From Tessaracoccus palaemonis (lineage in GTDB: Bacteria; Actinomycetota; Actinomycetes; Propionibacteriales; Propionibacteriaceae), in assembly GCF_019316905.1 (NCBI RefSeq), contig NZ_CP079216.1, positions 2,170,001 to 2,234,000 of the forward strand: a stretch of DNA of 64,000 nucleotides, written 5' to 3'. Positions 8,999 through 18,323 of the stretch are shown piece after piece. Position 1 is the stretch's first letter. Each line of letters opens with the position of its first letter. A program made the translations under genes and the position numbers. The notes below the pieces were generated by a model. It did not search any database. It saw nothing but the letters and a program-made list of their open reading frames with translations, and was not told the DNA's origin.

Positions 8999-10705
8999 AT
9001 GGCAGAGACCCCCACCGGCGTGCTCACGCCGAGGCTGGCCCGCGCCCGCTACCGCAGGATCGTGATCTTCGCGCTCCGCTTCATGGTCGTCGAGTGGTGG
9101 TACGGCATGGTCCTGCCGCGGCTCGGCCTGATCCGCGTGTCCCGGCGCGGCCGCACCGAGCGGTTCCGCCGCTTCGCGGCCCGCTTCCACGACCTCGCAA
9201 TCGAGCTCGGCGGGCTGATGATCAAGGTCGGCCAGTTCATGAGCTCCCGCCTCGACATCCTGCCGCCCGAGGTCACCGACGAGCTGGCCGGCCTGCAGGA
9301 CGAGGTGCCCGCCCTCGCCTTCCCCGCGATCCGCGAGATGGCCGAGGCCGAGCTGGGCATGCCGCTGGAGATGGCGTTCGCGTCCTTCGATGCTGAGCCG
9401 ATCGCGGCTGCCTCCCTCGGCCAGGCCCACCGAGCCCGGCTGACCGGAGTGGTCGCCGCGGACGCCGGCTTCGCCGACGTCGTCGTGAAGGTGCAGCGCC
9501 CCGGCATCCGCGACATCGTCGAGGTCGACCTCGCCGCGCTGCGGAAGATCGCCGGCTGGGTCGCGCGGGTCAAGTCGATCGCCGCCAGGGTCGACGTGCC
9601 CGGCCTGGTCGAGGAGTTCGCCACCACGAGCCTGCAGGAGATCGACTACCTGCACGAGGCCGCCTCCGCGGAGCGGTTCGCCGAGGACTTCGAGGAGAAC
9701 CCGCGCATCGGCGTGCCGCGCGTCGCCTGGGAGCGCACGACCAGGCAGGTGCTGGTCCTCGAGGACGTCACGGCCATCAAGGTCGGCGACCTCGACGCGA
9801 TCCGGGCGGCGGGCATCGACCCGGCCGCCGTCGCCGACGAGCTGGCCAGCTCGACGTTCGCCCAGTTCTTCGAGCACGGCTTCTTCCACGCCGACCCGCA
9901 CCCCGGCAACCTGTTCGTCACCCCCTCCACCGGCGACGACGACTGGCGCCTGACCTACGTCGACTTCGGCATGATGGGCGAGATCCCCGACACCCTGCGC
10001 GAGGGGCTGCGCGACCTGATCGTGGCCGTGGTCGCGCGCGACCCGAAGGGCTTCGTCGACGGCATCTCCGCCATCGGCGTGCTGCTCCCCTCGGCGGACA
10101 CCGCGACGCTGGAGCGGGCGATGCGCGAGCTGTTCGACCGCTTCGGCGGCATGGCCGTCGGCGACCTCGGCAGCGTCGACCACTCCGAGATGGTGGACTT
10201 CGCCGACCGCTTCGGCGACACCCTGCGGGACCTGCCCGTGCAGCTCCCGGAGGACTTCCTGTTGATCGTGCGCGGCGTCTCGCTCGTCTCGGGCGTGTGC
10301 TCGGCGCTCAACCCCGAGTTCAACATGTGGGAGGCTGTCGAGCCGTTCGCCGCGACCCTGATGCGCGAGGAGGGCACCCGGACGCTGCAGGATCTGGGCG
10401 GGAAGCTGCTTGCCTCCGCCGGCACCATCGTCCGGCTGCCGCAGCGCATCGACGACGTGACCAGCCAGCTGGAGCAGGGCCGGCTCACGGTGAAGACGCC
10501 GGCGATCGACCGCCAGCTGAGGGCCCTGCAGCGCACGGCCACCAGGGTCGTCTCCGCCGTGATCTTCGCGGGCCTGCTGATCGGCGGCGCCGTGCTGCAC
10601 GCCACGGAGCCGACCGTCGGAGTCGCTCTGATGGGCGGCTCCGCGCTGCCCCTGCTGCACGCCCTGCTGGCCGGGCGCCGGCCTCGTCGGCACGGCGCCC
10701 GGTAG
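8999..10705 (+). CDS. AarF/UbiB (ABC1/ADCK) atypical kinase-like protein
   Basis: A 568-residue member of the UbiB/ABC1 family, ATPases tied to isoprenoid quinone or membrane lipid metabolism. It shows the family's KVGQFMSSR motif, the Ala-rich AAASLGQAH loop replacing the P-loop, VVVKVQRPG with the ATP-binding Lys, the HADPHPGNL catalytic loop and VDFGMMG (the DFG equivalent). Two hydrophobic helices close the C-terminus, as in membrane-anchored members. It lies 2 bp after padR, which probably regulates it. The native substrate is not known. Confidence 0.92.
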   Translation: MAETPTGVLTPRLARARYRRIVIFALRFMVVEWWYGMVLPRLGLIRVSRRGRTERFRRFAARFHDLAIELGGLMIKVGQFMSSRLDILPPEVTDELAGLQDEVPALAFPAIREMAEAELGMPLEMAFASFDAEPIAAASLGQAHRARLTGVVAADAGFADVVVKVQRPGIRDIVEVDLAALRKIAGWVARVKSIAARVDVPGLVEEFATTSLQEIDYLHEAASAERFAEDFEENPRIGVPRVAWERTTRQVLVLEDVTAIKVGDLDAIRAAGIDPAAVADELASSTFAQFFEHGFFHADPHPGNLFVTPSTGDDDWRLTYVDFGMMGEIPDTLREGLRDLIVAVVARDPKGFVDGISAIGVLLPSADTATLERAMRELFDRFGGMAVGDLGSVDHSEMVDFADRFGDTLRDLPVQLPEDFLLIVRGVSLVSGVCSALNPEFNMWEAVEPFAATLMREEGTRTLQDLGGKLLASAGTIVRLPQRIDDVTSQLEQGRLTVKTPAIDRQLRALQRTATRVVSAVIFAGLLIGGAVLHATEPTVGVALMGGSALPLLHALLAGRRPRRHGAR

Positions 10706-10706
10706 C

Positions 10707-11123
10707 TCAGGGGGCCGCGGTCGCCCCCGTCAGAGGGGGCGAGTCGGCCAGCAGCCGGTTCTCGTCGTCGGTGAAGGCCCTGGCGCGTGACAGGAACCTC
10801 ACCCCCTCGGGGGCCTCGAGGCTGAACCCCGCCCCTCGGCCCTTGACGACGTCGAGAATCAGCTGGGTGTGCTTCCAGAGCTCGAACTGGTCGCCGTTGA
10901 TCCACACGCGCACCGAGGGGTGGGGCGCCGGCAGGTCGATCTCCCCGACGAGAACGTCGCGCTGCCCGATGCGGAACTCCCCCACCGGGTAGCACATCGG
11001 CGCCGACCCGTCACAGCACCCACCCGACTGATGGATCATGAGCCCACCGTTGGTGGCCGTCAGCCTGGCGAGGAGGTCGACGGCCGCCTCGGTGGCGACC
11101 ACGCGGTCCGGAAGCGCGGTCAT
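10707..11123 (-). CDS. DUF779 protein
   Basis: A 138-residue protein of the DUF779 family, which is typically encoded next to aldehyde or alcohol dehydrogenases as here. It is Cys-rich near the N-terminus (SGGCCDGSAPMC, about 33-44), suggesting metal or redox binding, and has FELWKHTQLILDV in the middle. It begins 1 bp downstream of the aldehyde dehydrogenase stop, so the two are one transcription unit. A role in supporting or regulating the dehydrogenase is inferred from gene order only. Confidence 0.88.
   Translation of the reverse strand: MTALPDRVVATEAAVDLLARLTATNGGLMIHQSGGCCDGSAPMCYPVGEFRIGQRDVLVGEIDLPAPHPSVRVWINGDQFELWKHTQLILDVVKGRGAGFSLEAPEGVRFLSRARAFTDDENRLLADSPPLTGATAAP
10721..10742. 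terminator. Hairpin between convergent aarF-like and DUF779 genes
   Basis: TCGCCCCC and GGGGGCGA form a perfect 8-bp stem around a 6-nt loop. It lies 16 bp past the aarF-like stop, inside the 3' end of the convergent DUF779 gene. There is no T-tract, so terminator function is a guess. Confidence 0.4.
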
Positions 11124-11124
11124 C

Positions 11125-12648
11125 TCAGAAGAAGCCCTTGGCGCTCTGCGCGTAGCCGACCAGCAGGTTCTTGGTCTGCTGGTAGTGCTCGAGCATCATG
11201 AGGTGCGTCTCGCGCCCGATGCCGGACTGCTTGTAGCCGCCGAAGGCCGCGTGGGCCGGGTAGTCGTGGTACGTGTTGGTCCACACGCGCCCCGCCTGGA
11301 TCTCGCGCCCCGCCCGGTAGGCCGTGGCGCCGTCGCGGCTCCAGACGCCCGCCCCGAGACCGTAGAGGGTGTCGTTGGCGATCGAGATGGCGTCCGCGTA
11401 GTCCGAGAAGGTCGTCACCGCCAGCACCGGCCCGAAGATCTCCTCCTGGAAGATGCGCATCCGGTTGCGGCCCTCGAAGACGGTGGGCTGGATGTAGAAG
11501 CCGGTCGACAGGTCGCCGCCGAGGTCGGCCGGCTCGCCGCCGATCAGCACCTTGGCGCCCTCCTCCTTACCGATCCTCAGGTAGGAGGTGATCTTCTCGA
11601 ACTGGTCGTTGGATGCCTGGGCTCCCATCTGCGTGTCGGTGTCGAGCGGGTTGCCCTGCCGGATGCGGCTGACGCGGTCGATGGCCTTGGCCATGAAGTC
11701 GTCGTAGATGTTCTCCTGGATCAGCGCGCGGCTGGGGCAGGTGCAGACCTCGCCCTGGTTGAAGGCGAACATCGTGAACCCCTCGAGCGCGCGGTCGAGG
11801 AACCCGTCGTCGGCGGCGAGCACGTCGGAGAAGAAGATGTTGGGCGACTTGCCGCCCAGCTCGAGGGTGACGGGGATCAGGTTCTCCGAGGCGTACTGCA
11901 TGATGAGGCGGCCGGTGGTGGTCTCGCCCGTGAACGCGATCTTGCGGACCCGGTTGCTGGAGGCCAGCGGCTTGCCCGCCTCCACGCCGAACCCGTTGAC
12001 GATGTTGACGACGCCGGGTGGCAGCAGGTCGGAGATCAGCGACATCAGGTAGAGGATCGACGCCGGGGTCTGCTCGGCGGGCTTCAGCACGACGGCGTTG
12101 CCGGCGGCCAGCGCCGGGGCGAGCTTCCACACCGCCATCAGGATGGGGAAGTTCCACGGGATGATCTGGCCGACGACGCCCAGCGGCTCGTGGAAGTGGT
12201 AGGCGACGGTGTCTTCGTCGACCTCGGAGATGGCACCCTCCTGCGCGCGCAGGGCCCCGGCGAAGTAGCGGAAGTGGTCGATCGCGAGCGGGATGTCGGC
12301 GGCCAGCGTCTCGCGGACGGCCTTGCCGTTGTCCCAGGTCTCGGCGACGGCGATCTTCTCGAGGTGCTCCTCCATGCGGTCCGCGATCCGCAGCAGCGCC
12401 AGGGCACGGTCGGCGGGCGGGGTCTTCCCCCAGGCGGGGGCCGCAGCGTGCGCGGCGTCGAGCGCGAGCTCGATGTCCTCGGCGGTGGAGCGCGCCACCT
12501 CGCAGAACGTCTTCCCGTCGACCGGAGACGGGTTCTCGAAGTACTGCCCCCTGACCGGCGGCACCCACTCACCCCCGATCCAGTTCTCGTAGCGGGACTC
12601 GTAGGCCATGACGGACCCGTCGGTGCCGGGCTTCGCGTAGACGGTCAT
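11125..12648 (-). CDS. NAD(P)-dependent aldehyde dehydrogenase
   Basis: A 507-residue ALDH-superfamily enzyme oxidising aldehydes to acids. Visible features are the cofactor-binding PWNFP segment, the Rossmann motif FTGETTTGR, the general base in LELGGKSPN and the nucleophile in [12 protein letters not shown] (first Cys is residue 302). The DUF779 partner and the sequence resemble the acetaldehyde dehydrogenase (AldB/ExaC-like) group, so acetaldehyde or another short aldehyde is the likely substrate. ATG 12648 has GGGGAACCCC upstream rather than a clean Shine-Dalgarno. Confidence 0.93.
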   Translation of the reverse strand: MTVYAKPGTDGSVMAYESRYENWIGGEWVPPVRGQYFENPSPVDGKTFCEVARSTAEDIELALDAAHAAAPAWGKTPPADRALALLRIADRMEEHLEKIAVAETWDNGKAVRETLAADIPLAIDHFRYFAGALRAQEGAISEVDEDTVAYHFHEPLGVVGQIIPWNFPILMAVWKLAPALAAGNAVVLKPAEQTPASILYLMSLISDLLPPGVVNIVNGFGVEAGKPLASSNRVRKIAFTGETTTGRLIMQYASENLIPVTLELGGKSPNIFFSDVLAADDGFLDRALEGFTMFAFNQGEVCTCPSRALIQENIYDDFMAKAIDRVSRIRQGNPLDTDTQMGAQASNDQFEKITSYLRIGKEEGAKVLIGGEPADLGGDLSTGFYIQPTVFEGRNRMRIFQEEIFGPVLAVTTFSDYADAISIANDTLYGLGAGVWSRDGATAYRAGREIQAGRVWTNTYHDYPAHAAFGGYKQSGIGRETHLMMLEHYQQTKNLLVGYAQSAKGFF

Positions 12649-12765
12649 AGGGGTTCCCCTTCAGCTGTCAGCCTCGTCGTTGAGGCGGTTGACACGGCGG
12701 CCACGTCGGTGTGGGCCATGTGATCGGCAAGCATAGGAGCCGACGGGGCCGCTGACCCGGACCTG

Positions 12766-12771
12766 TTGACG
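12766..12771 (+). promoter_or_regulatory. -35-like TTGACG before the ABC pair
   Basis: TTGACG lies 10 bp before the DtxR-like box, so the box would overlap the expected -10 region. No clear -10 hexamer is visible, so the promoter assignment is weak. Confidence 0.35.
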
Positions 12772-12781
12772 GGGCGTCAGG

Positions 12782-12800
12782 TTAGGTAAGCCTCAGCGAA
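12782..12800 (+). promoter_or_regulatory. DtxR/IdeR-like iron box
   Basis: The 19 bp match the DtxR/IdeR consensus at 15 of 19 positions. The left half (TTAGGTAAG) is nearly perfect and the right half is degenerate. It lies in the 268-bp gap between the aldehyde dehydrogenase (minus) and the half-ABC pair (plus), 117 bp before the latter, so either direction could be controlled. Iron-dependent repression is expected if it is functional. Confidence 0.5.
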
Positions 12801-12827
12801 GCCGGGGAGTCTAGCACCCGTCGTTCC

Positions 12828-12837
12828 CGATATATCG
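12828..12837. promoter_or_regulatory. Second CGATATATCG palindrome
   Basis: Identical to the 10-bp palindrome before padR (8410-8419) and located 80 bp before the first half-ABC gene. It could be a second binding site of the same PadR regulator. Confidence 0.35.
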
Positions 12838-12916
12838 CGGGGGGTCGCGACAGGGTGTCGACAACCTGCGTGTAGCGTTCCGGACGCCGGATATCCCCGC
12901 TCCGACAGGAGGCCAC

Positions 12917-14590
12917 ATGAGCCGCGACACGGCACCGAAGAAGGCGAAAGCCCCCCTGCATCCGCAGGTGAAGGCCGCCACCCCGTCCTGGATGGGACGC
13001 GTCAGCGTCGGCCTCGCCTGGGGCGGCGCCGCGGCCACCTCCGTCCTGTTCATCCGCGCCGGGATCATCCTCGACCGGGGCGTCGTGGCACCGGACGTCA
13101 CGCTGCTCGTCGTCTGCGCCGTGGTCGCGGCCGCCTGCTCCGCCGGCTCGTCGTGGTTCGCGCAGTGGGCCGGGGCCACCGCCGAGCGCACGCTGCGGCA
13201 GCGACTCGTCGCGGCCGCCTTCGGCTCGGGTGTCGCCGGCACCGCCGGCCGGTCAGGCAGGCTGCTGTCGTCGGCCACCGGCGGCGTCGAGCGGACCGCG
13301 CACTACCGAGCGGGCTTCCTCGGCCCCATCACGGGCGCGCTGACCACCCCGTTCCTGGTGCTCGCCGTCATGGCAGTGGGCGTCAGCCCCGCCGTCGCGG
13401 GCTGGCTCGCCCTGCTCGTCCTTCTTGTTCCTGTGCTGATCGGCGCGTTCCAGCGCTTCGTCCGCCCGCTGGGCGCCGAGTACGGCCGCTCGCTCGGCGC
13501 GCTGACAGCGTCCTTCCTCGAGGCCATCCAGGCCCTCGAGACGCTCGTGCTGGCCCGCGCTGCCGGCCGCGTCGCCGACGACCTCGCGGAGCGCGGGGAG
13601 CAGCACCGCACCAGGATCATGAAGCTCCTGGCCGGCAACCAGCTGATCATCCTGATCGTCGACGGCGCATTCTCCCTGACGGTGATCGTCGCCGCGGCCG
13701 GAATGTCGATCGCCCGGATCCAGGACGGCGCCATGACGTTCGGCCAGGGTGTTGCCATCGTGCTCATGTCGCTGCTGGTCACAGGCCCCGTCGACATGGT
13801 CGGCCAGTTCCTCTACATCGGCATCGGCGGCCGCGCGGCCCAGAGCCAGCTCAGCGCCCAGCTCGCCGCGCACGAGGCGGCCGCCCCCGCGGCCGGCACT
13901 GTCCGCGCCGCCGACGCCCTCCCCGGCTCGCTGGTGCTCGACGGCCTGACGTGCGGCTGGCCCGGCGGCCCCGACGTGCTGACCGACCTCAGCTTCACCG
14001 TCGCCCCGGGTGAGCGCGTGGCGCTGGTCGGCCCCAGCGGCGTCGGCAAGTCCACCGCGGGCGCCGCCATCCAGGCCCACCTCCTGCCCACCTCCGGCCG
14101 CGTGATCGTCGACGGATACGACACCGCGACGACCGACGCGGCCACCGTCCGCGCCTCGCTGGCCGTGGTCGAGCAGCGCACGTTCCTGTTCCTCGGGTCC
14201 ATCGCGGACAACCTCCGCCTCGCGAAGCCGGGCGCGACCGACGACGACCTGTGGCGCGTCCTCGAGCTGGCCGGGCTGGGCGACGAGGTCGCTGCCATGG
14301 AGCGCGGCCTCGACACCCCCGTCGGCGAGCACGGCATGCTGCTGTCCGGCGGTCAGGCGCAGCGCCTGTCGATCGCGCGTGCCTGGCTGCGCGACGCGCC
14401 GATCCTGCTGCTCGACGAACCGACCTCCCAGGTGGACCTGGCGGGCGAGGCCGCGATCCTCGAGGCCCTCGACCGGCTGGCCGAGGGCCGCACGGTCCTC
14501 ATGATCGCGCACCGCCCCGGGGCCATCCTGGCCGCCGACCGCACCGTCAGCCTCCGCCCCGCCGTCAGCTCCCAGAAGGGCATGCGGTGA
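12917..14590 (+). CDS. Half-ABC transporter 1 (membrane domain plus ATPase)
   Basis: A 557-residue type I ABC exporter fold. About six transmembrane helices (residues 35-310) precede a nucleotide-binding domain (335-555) with Walker A GPSGVGKST, signature LSGGQAQRL and Walker B ILLLDEPTS. It overlaps the next half-transporter by 4 bp, so the two almost certainly form a heterodimer. The pair resembles CydD/CydC thiol exporters and also siderophore-linked pairs such as IrtAB, but lacks the IrtA flavin domain. The DtxR-like box upstream favours an iron- or heme-related role. The substrate is unresolved. Confidence 0.88.
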   Translation: MSRDTAPKKAKAPLHPQVKAATPSWMGRVSVGLAWGGAAATSVLFIRAGIILDRGVVAPDVTLLVVCAVVAAACSAGSSWFAQWAGATAERTLRQRLVAAAFGSGVAGTAGRSGRLLSSATGGVERTAHYRAGFLGPITGALTTPFLVLAVMAVGVSPAVAGWLALLVLLVPVLIGAFQRFVRPLGAEYGRSLGALTASFLEAIQALETLVLARAAGRVADDLAERGEQHRTRIMKLLAGNQLIILIVDGAFSLTVIVAAAGMSIARIQDGAMTFGQGVAIVLMSLLVTGPVDMVGQFLYIGIGGRAAQSQLSAQLAAHEAAAPAAGTVRAADALPGSLVLDGLTCGWPGGPDVLTDLSFTVAPGERVALVGPSGVGKSTAGAAIQAHLLPTSGRVIVDGYDTATTDAATVRASLAVVEQRTFLFLGSIADNLRLAKPGATDDDLWRVLELAGLGDEVAAMERGLDTPVGEHGMLLSGGQAQRLSIARAWLRDAPILLLDEPTSQVDLAGEAAILEALDRLAEGRTVLMIAHRPGAILAADRTVSLRPAVSSQKGMR

Positions 14591-16302
14591 ACCGCCTCGA
14601 CCTGACCCGTTGGCTCGTGCACCACACGCGCCAGTTCCTCCCCACCCTGACCCTCGCGGTGCTGGCCCGCCTCGCCGGGCAGCTGCTCGGCGTCGCGCTG
14701 CTGGTGGTGGCCGTGGACCGCCTCGGCCGCGCCGCCGCCGGCGAGGACGTCTCCGTCTGGGGCTCCGTCGGTGTGCTCGCCGCCATCGCGATCCTCAAGG
14801 CCGTCCTGCGCTACGCCGAGCACTACGCCGGCCACTGGGTGGCCTTCACCGCGCTGCAGCACCTGCGCAACCTGTTCTTCCACCGCCTCGTGCCGCAGGC
14901 CCCCGCCGCCACCCGCGGCCGCGCCGGCGCCGAGCTGACCGAGCGCGCCACCCGGGACATCGATCGCATCGAGGTCTTCTTCGCGCACACGCTGCCCCCG
15001 GCGATCTCGTCGGTCCTGGTGCCGGCCACGGCGCTGATCTGGCTCGGCGCGGCCGTCGACTCGCGGCTGGCGCTGATCGTGGCCCCGCTGGTGGTGCTCG
15101 GCGTCGTCGTCGCACCCTGGCTGGCCGGGAGGTCGACCTGGCGGGCGGCCGGTCGCGTCGCGAAGGGTCGAGGCGACATCGCCGCCCACCTCGGCGACGA
15201 CTTCCAGGGCCTGCGCGAGATCCTCGCGTTCGGCCAGGCGGGGCAGCGCCTCGCCGGCCTCGATGCCGCCGACGCGGAGCTCACGAAGGCCCGCAGCGGC
15301 TCCGGCCGCGTGCAGGGCGCCCGCGCCGCCGTCGGCACCGTGCTGCAGCTCGGCGCGATCGTCATGCCGCTGATCGTCGGCAGCGCCATCGGCGCCACCG
15401 CCATCGACATCGCCGTGACCCTGGCGGTGGCCGTGGCGCTGTGGAAGCCCGCGCAGGGCATCGACGACTTCGTCACGGGCCTCGACGCCTCGTTCGCGGC
15501 CGCCGAGCGAGTCCGCCGCATCGTCGACGGCGTCCCGACCGTGCAGGAGCCGACGGCGCCCGGCGCCCTCCCCGCCGACGCGTCCGTCACCCTCGAGGAT
15601 GTCACGATGCGCTATCCCGGAGCCGAGCGCCCAGCACTCGATGCGGTGAGCGTGTCGTTCCCCGCCCGACGCTGGTCGCGCCTGGTCGGCATCTCCGGCA
15701 GCGGCAAGTCGACGCTGGCCAGCCTGATCCCCCGCGGCTTCGATCCCGCCTCCGGCACCGTGCGGATCGGCGGGGTGGACGTCCGCGGGCTGCCGCTCGA
15801 CGAGCTGCGCCGACGCGTGGCGCTCGTGTCTCAGCGGCCCACGATGCTGAAGGGCACCCTGGGCGACAACCTGCGCCTCGGCCGCCCCGACGCCACCGAC
15901 CTCGAGCTGGTGGAGGCGATGCGCACGGTCGCCCTCGACGGCTGGCTCGCCGGGCTGCCCCAGGGCCTCGACACCCCGATCGGCGAGCGTGGCACCACCG
16001 TCTCCGGCGGCCAGCTGCAGCGAGTCGCCCTCGCCCGCGCACTGGTGTCCCGCCCGGACGCCCTGATCCTGGACGAGGCACTCAGCCAGCTCGACGCCGA
16101 CACTGCGCGCGAGGTGTGCGCCCGGCTCGCGGCGTTCGACGACGAGCTCACTGTGATCGAGATCACGCACCGCGCCGACCTCGTGCCGGACGACGGGTTC
16201 GTCACCGTCCTGGATGAGGGGCGCGTCGTCGAGGCGGGTACCGCGGGTGAGCTGCGCGCCGGCCGTGGCGCGTTCGCCCGCCTGGAGGCGCGCGTCGCCT
16301 GA
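14587..16302 (+). CDS. Half-ABC transporter 2 (membrane domain plus ATPase)
   Basis: A 571-residue partner of the preceding gene. The membrane domain (about 15-300) is followed by a nucleotide-binding domain with Walker A GISGSGKST, signature VSGGQLQRV and Walker B ALILDEAL, where Glu is followed by Ala-Leu instead of the usual Pro-Thr. It starts with GTG 14587, overlapping the previous stop by 4 bp, with AGAAGGG just upstream. The arrangement is that of CydC-like or other heterodimeric exporters. Expression should follow the DtxR-like box before partner 1. Confidence 0.88.
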   Translation: MNRLDLTRWLVHHTRQFLPTLTLAVLARLAGQLLGVALLVVAVDRLGRAAAGEDVSVWGSVGVLAAIAILKAVLRYAEHYAGHWVAFTALQHLRNLFFHRLVPQAPAATRGRAGAELTERATRDIDRIEVFFAHTLPPAISSVLVPATALIWLGAAVDSRLALIVAPLVVLGVVVAPWLAGRSTWRAAGRVAKGRGDIAAHLGDDFQGLREILAFGQAGQRLAGLDAADAELTKARSGSGRVQGARAAVGTVLQLGAIVMPLIVGSAIGATAIDIAVTLAVAVALWKPAQGIDDFVTGLDASFAAAERVRRIVDGVPTVQEPTAPGALPADASVTLEDVTMRYPGAERPALDAVSVSFPARRWSRLVGISGSGKSTLASLIPRGFDPASGTVRIGGVDVRGLPLDELRRRVALVSQRPTMLKGTLGDNLRLGRPDATDLELVEAMRTVALDGWLAGLPQGLDTPIGERGTTVSGGQLQRVALARALVSRPDALILDEALSQLDADTAREVCARLAAFDDELTVIEITHRADLVPDDGFVTVLDEGRVVEAGTAGELRAGRGAFARLEARVA

Positions 16303-16306
16303 GCCG

Positions 16307-17119
16307 CTACTGGCGGTCGTCGGGGTGCGTGCCCGTGCGCTGCCCCGTCTCGAGCCGGGCGATGGTGGACATGTCCTCCTCGCTCAGCTCGAAGCCGTCC
16401 ACGTCGTTGTTCTGGCGAAGCCTCTCGGGGTGCGTCGACTTGGGGATGAGCGCGCTGCCGAGTTGCAGGTGCCAGCGGATGATGACCTGCGCGACGGTGA
16501 CGTCGAGCCGCTCCGCGATGGCCGCCAGCGTCGGGTCCTGCAGCACCCGGCCCCGGCCGAGCGGGCTCCAGGCCTGGGTGACGATGCCGTGGGCGGCGTG
16601 GAAGGCGCGTAGGTCGTGCTGGGGCAGCCACGGGTGCGACTCCACCTGGTTGACGGCCGGGGTGACGCCCGTCTCGTCGATCAGGCGCTGCACATGGGCC
16701 TCCGTGAAGTTGGAGACGCCGATGGTGGTGACGCGGCCCGCGTCGCGCAGCTCGATGAGCGTGCGCCAGACGTCGACGTACTGGTTCCGGGCCGGGCGAG
16801 GCCAGTGGATCATGTAGATGTCGATGTGGGTGTCGAGGGCCTTCTCGGACGCGTCGAAGGAGCGCAACACGGCGTCGCGCGACTGGCTCTCCTCCCCCCA
16901 GAACTTGCTGGTGACGCGTAGCGCGTCGCGGTCGACGTGCTTCAGCGCGCGGCCGACCTCCTCCTCGTTGCCGTAGAACTCGGCCCCGTCGACCAGCCGG
17001 TAGCCGGCGGCCACACCGTCGGCGATGACCTGTTCCGTGAGCTCCGCAGGCACCTTGTACAGGCCGAAGCCCAGCGCGGGGAGTGTCGTCGCATCGTTGA
17101 GCGTGAAGTCAGCTGGCAT
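16307..17119 (-). CDS. Aldo/keto reductase
   Basis: A 270-residue NADPH-dependent aldo/keto reductase, a soluble TIM barrel. It carries the catalytic tetrad: Asp in RLVDGAEFYGNE, Tyr in the same segment, Lys in VTSKFWGEE and His in IYMIHWPRP. The cofactor-binding IPKSTHPERLRQN lies near the C-terminus. The open frame extends to 17194, but MPADFTLND at 17119 begins the conserved fold and has AGGA upstream. It resembles 2,5-diketo-D-gluconate reductases, although the substrate is not predictable. It ends 4 bp after the convergent ABC gene. Confidence 0.92.
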   Translation of the reverse strand: MPADFTLNDATTLPALGFGLYKVPAELTEQVIADGVAAGYRLVDGAEFYGNEEEVGRALKHVDRDALRVTSKFWGEESQSRDAVLRSFDASEKALDTHIDIYMIHWPRPARNQYVDVWRTLIELRDAGRVTTIGVSNFTEAHVQRLIDETGVTPAVNQVESHPWLPQHDLRAFHAAHGIVTQAWSPLGRGRVLQDPTLAAIAERLDVTVAQVIIRWHLQLGSALIPKSTHPERLRQNNDVDGFELSEEDMSTIARLETGQRTGTHPDDRQ

Positions 17120-17170
17120 GTGGCCATCCTGCCACCCGCCTGGCGTCCGCCGACTGTCGGTCCCCGGCCG

Positions 17171-17176
17171 TAGGGT
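17171..17176 (+). promoter_or_regulatory. -10 box for leaderless AAA ATPase transcript
   Basis: TAGGGT ends 7 nt before ATG 17184, supporting that start over the longer open frame from 17025. Confidence 0.45.
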
Positions 17177-17183
17177 CGTCGGC

Positions 17184-18320
17184 ATGTACCGCACCCTCGC
17201 CGTCTCCGGCTACCGCTCGCTCCGCGACGTCTCCGTGAAGCTGGGGCGCGTCACCGTGGTGACCGGGCCGAACGGGGCGGGCAAGTCGAGCCTGTACCGG
17301 GCGCTGCGCCTGCTCGCCGGGTGCGCGCTGGGCGACGCGATCGGGTCGCTGGCCCGCGAGGGCGGGCTCTGCTCCGTCCTGTGGGCGGGGCCGGAGTCGC
17401 TCGCCGGGGCCAGGCGCACGGGAGTGACGCAGGGCACGACGCGGTCCGGACCCGTCTCGCTCCGGCTCGGGATCGGCGCCGACGGTTACTCGTATCTGAT
17501 CGACCTCGGGCTCCCCCAGCCGCTGACCTCCGCGTTCGAGCGCGACCCGGAGATCAAGCGCGAGGCCGCCTGGGCCGGGCCCGTGATGCGGGCCTCCACG
17601 ATGCTTGCCCGGCGGAAGGGGCCCCGGATCGAGGTCCGCGACGAGGGGCCGTGGGAGGAGCTGGGGCTGCGGCTTCCGTCACACGCGTCGATGCTGGCCG
17701 ACGTGCCCGAGCTGCGCGCCCTGCGCGACGACCTGGCCGCGTGGCGCTTCTACGACGCGCTGCGCATCGACGCGGCCGCGCCGGCGCGGCAGCCGCAGGT
17801 CGGCACCCGCACGTGGGCGCTGGCCCCCGACGGCGCCGACGTCGCGGCCGCCCTGCAGACCATCCGCGAGCGCGGGAAGGCCCCGCTCGCGGAGGCCGTC
17901 GCCGATGCCTTCCCCGGGTCGACGCTCAGCATCCACGTCTCCGACGGGGTTTTCGACCTCGCGATGCAGCAGCCCGGGATGCTCCGCCCGCTGCGCGCCG
18001 CCGAGCTGTCCGACGGGACCCTGCGCTACCTCATGCACCTGGCCGCGCTCTACTCCCCCGCGCCGCCGCCGCTCATGGCGCTCAACGAGCCGGAGACGAG
18101 CCTTCACCCGTCGCTGATCGCGCCGCTGGCGAGGCTCATCGCCGCGGCGCCGACGCAGGTCGTGGTGGTGACGCACTCGGCCGAGCTGCTCGAGCGGCTC
18201 ACCGACGAGGTGCCGGAGGGCGACCTGGAGCTCGTCGAGCTCGGTAAGGACCTCGGCGAGACCGTCGTCGGCGGCCAGGGGCTGCTCAGCCGACCCGCGT
18301 GGGAGTGGGGCCGCCGGTGA
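17184..18320 (+). CDS. RecF/OLD-like AAA ATPase
   Basis: A 378-residue predicted ATPase. Walker A is GPNGAGKSS (28-36) right after an N-terminal beta strand, as in RecF/SMC-like ABC ATPases. A signature-like LSDGTLRYL precedes the Walker B-type LMALNEPETSLHPSL (about residue 300) and a switch His in VVVTHSAEL. The compact head with no long coiled coil or TOPRIM domain fits the AAA_21/COG4637 group, of unknown role, sometimes fused or adjacent to defence or DNA-repair genes. Here it stands alone, divergent from the aldo/keto reductase. Confidence 0.85.
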   Translation: MYRTLAVSGYRSLRDVSVKLGRVTVVTGPNGAGKSSLYRALRLLAGCALGDAIGSLAREGGLCSVLWAGPESLAGARRTGVTQGTTRSGPVSLRLGIGADGYSYLIDLGLPQPLTSAFERDPEIKREAAWAGPVMRASTMLARRKGPRIEVRDEGPWEELGLRLPSHASMLADVPELRALRDDLAAWRFYDALRIDAAAPARQPQVGTRTWALAPDGADVAAALQTIRERGKAPLAEAVADAFPGSTLSIHVSDGVFDLAMQQPGMLRPLRAAELSDGTLRYLMHLAALYSPAPPPLMALNEPETSLHPSLIAPLARLIAAAPTQVVVVTHSAELLERLTDEVPEGDLELVELGKDLGETVVGGQGLLSRPAWEWGRR

Positions 18321-18323
18321 TCG

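Noticed and set aside
12649-12760. TATGCT-like minus-strand -10 (near 12732) as promoter of the aldehyde dehydrogenase
   Set aside because: No matching -35 at proper distance; too weak to call as a feature.
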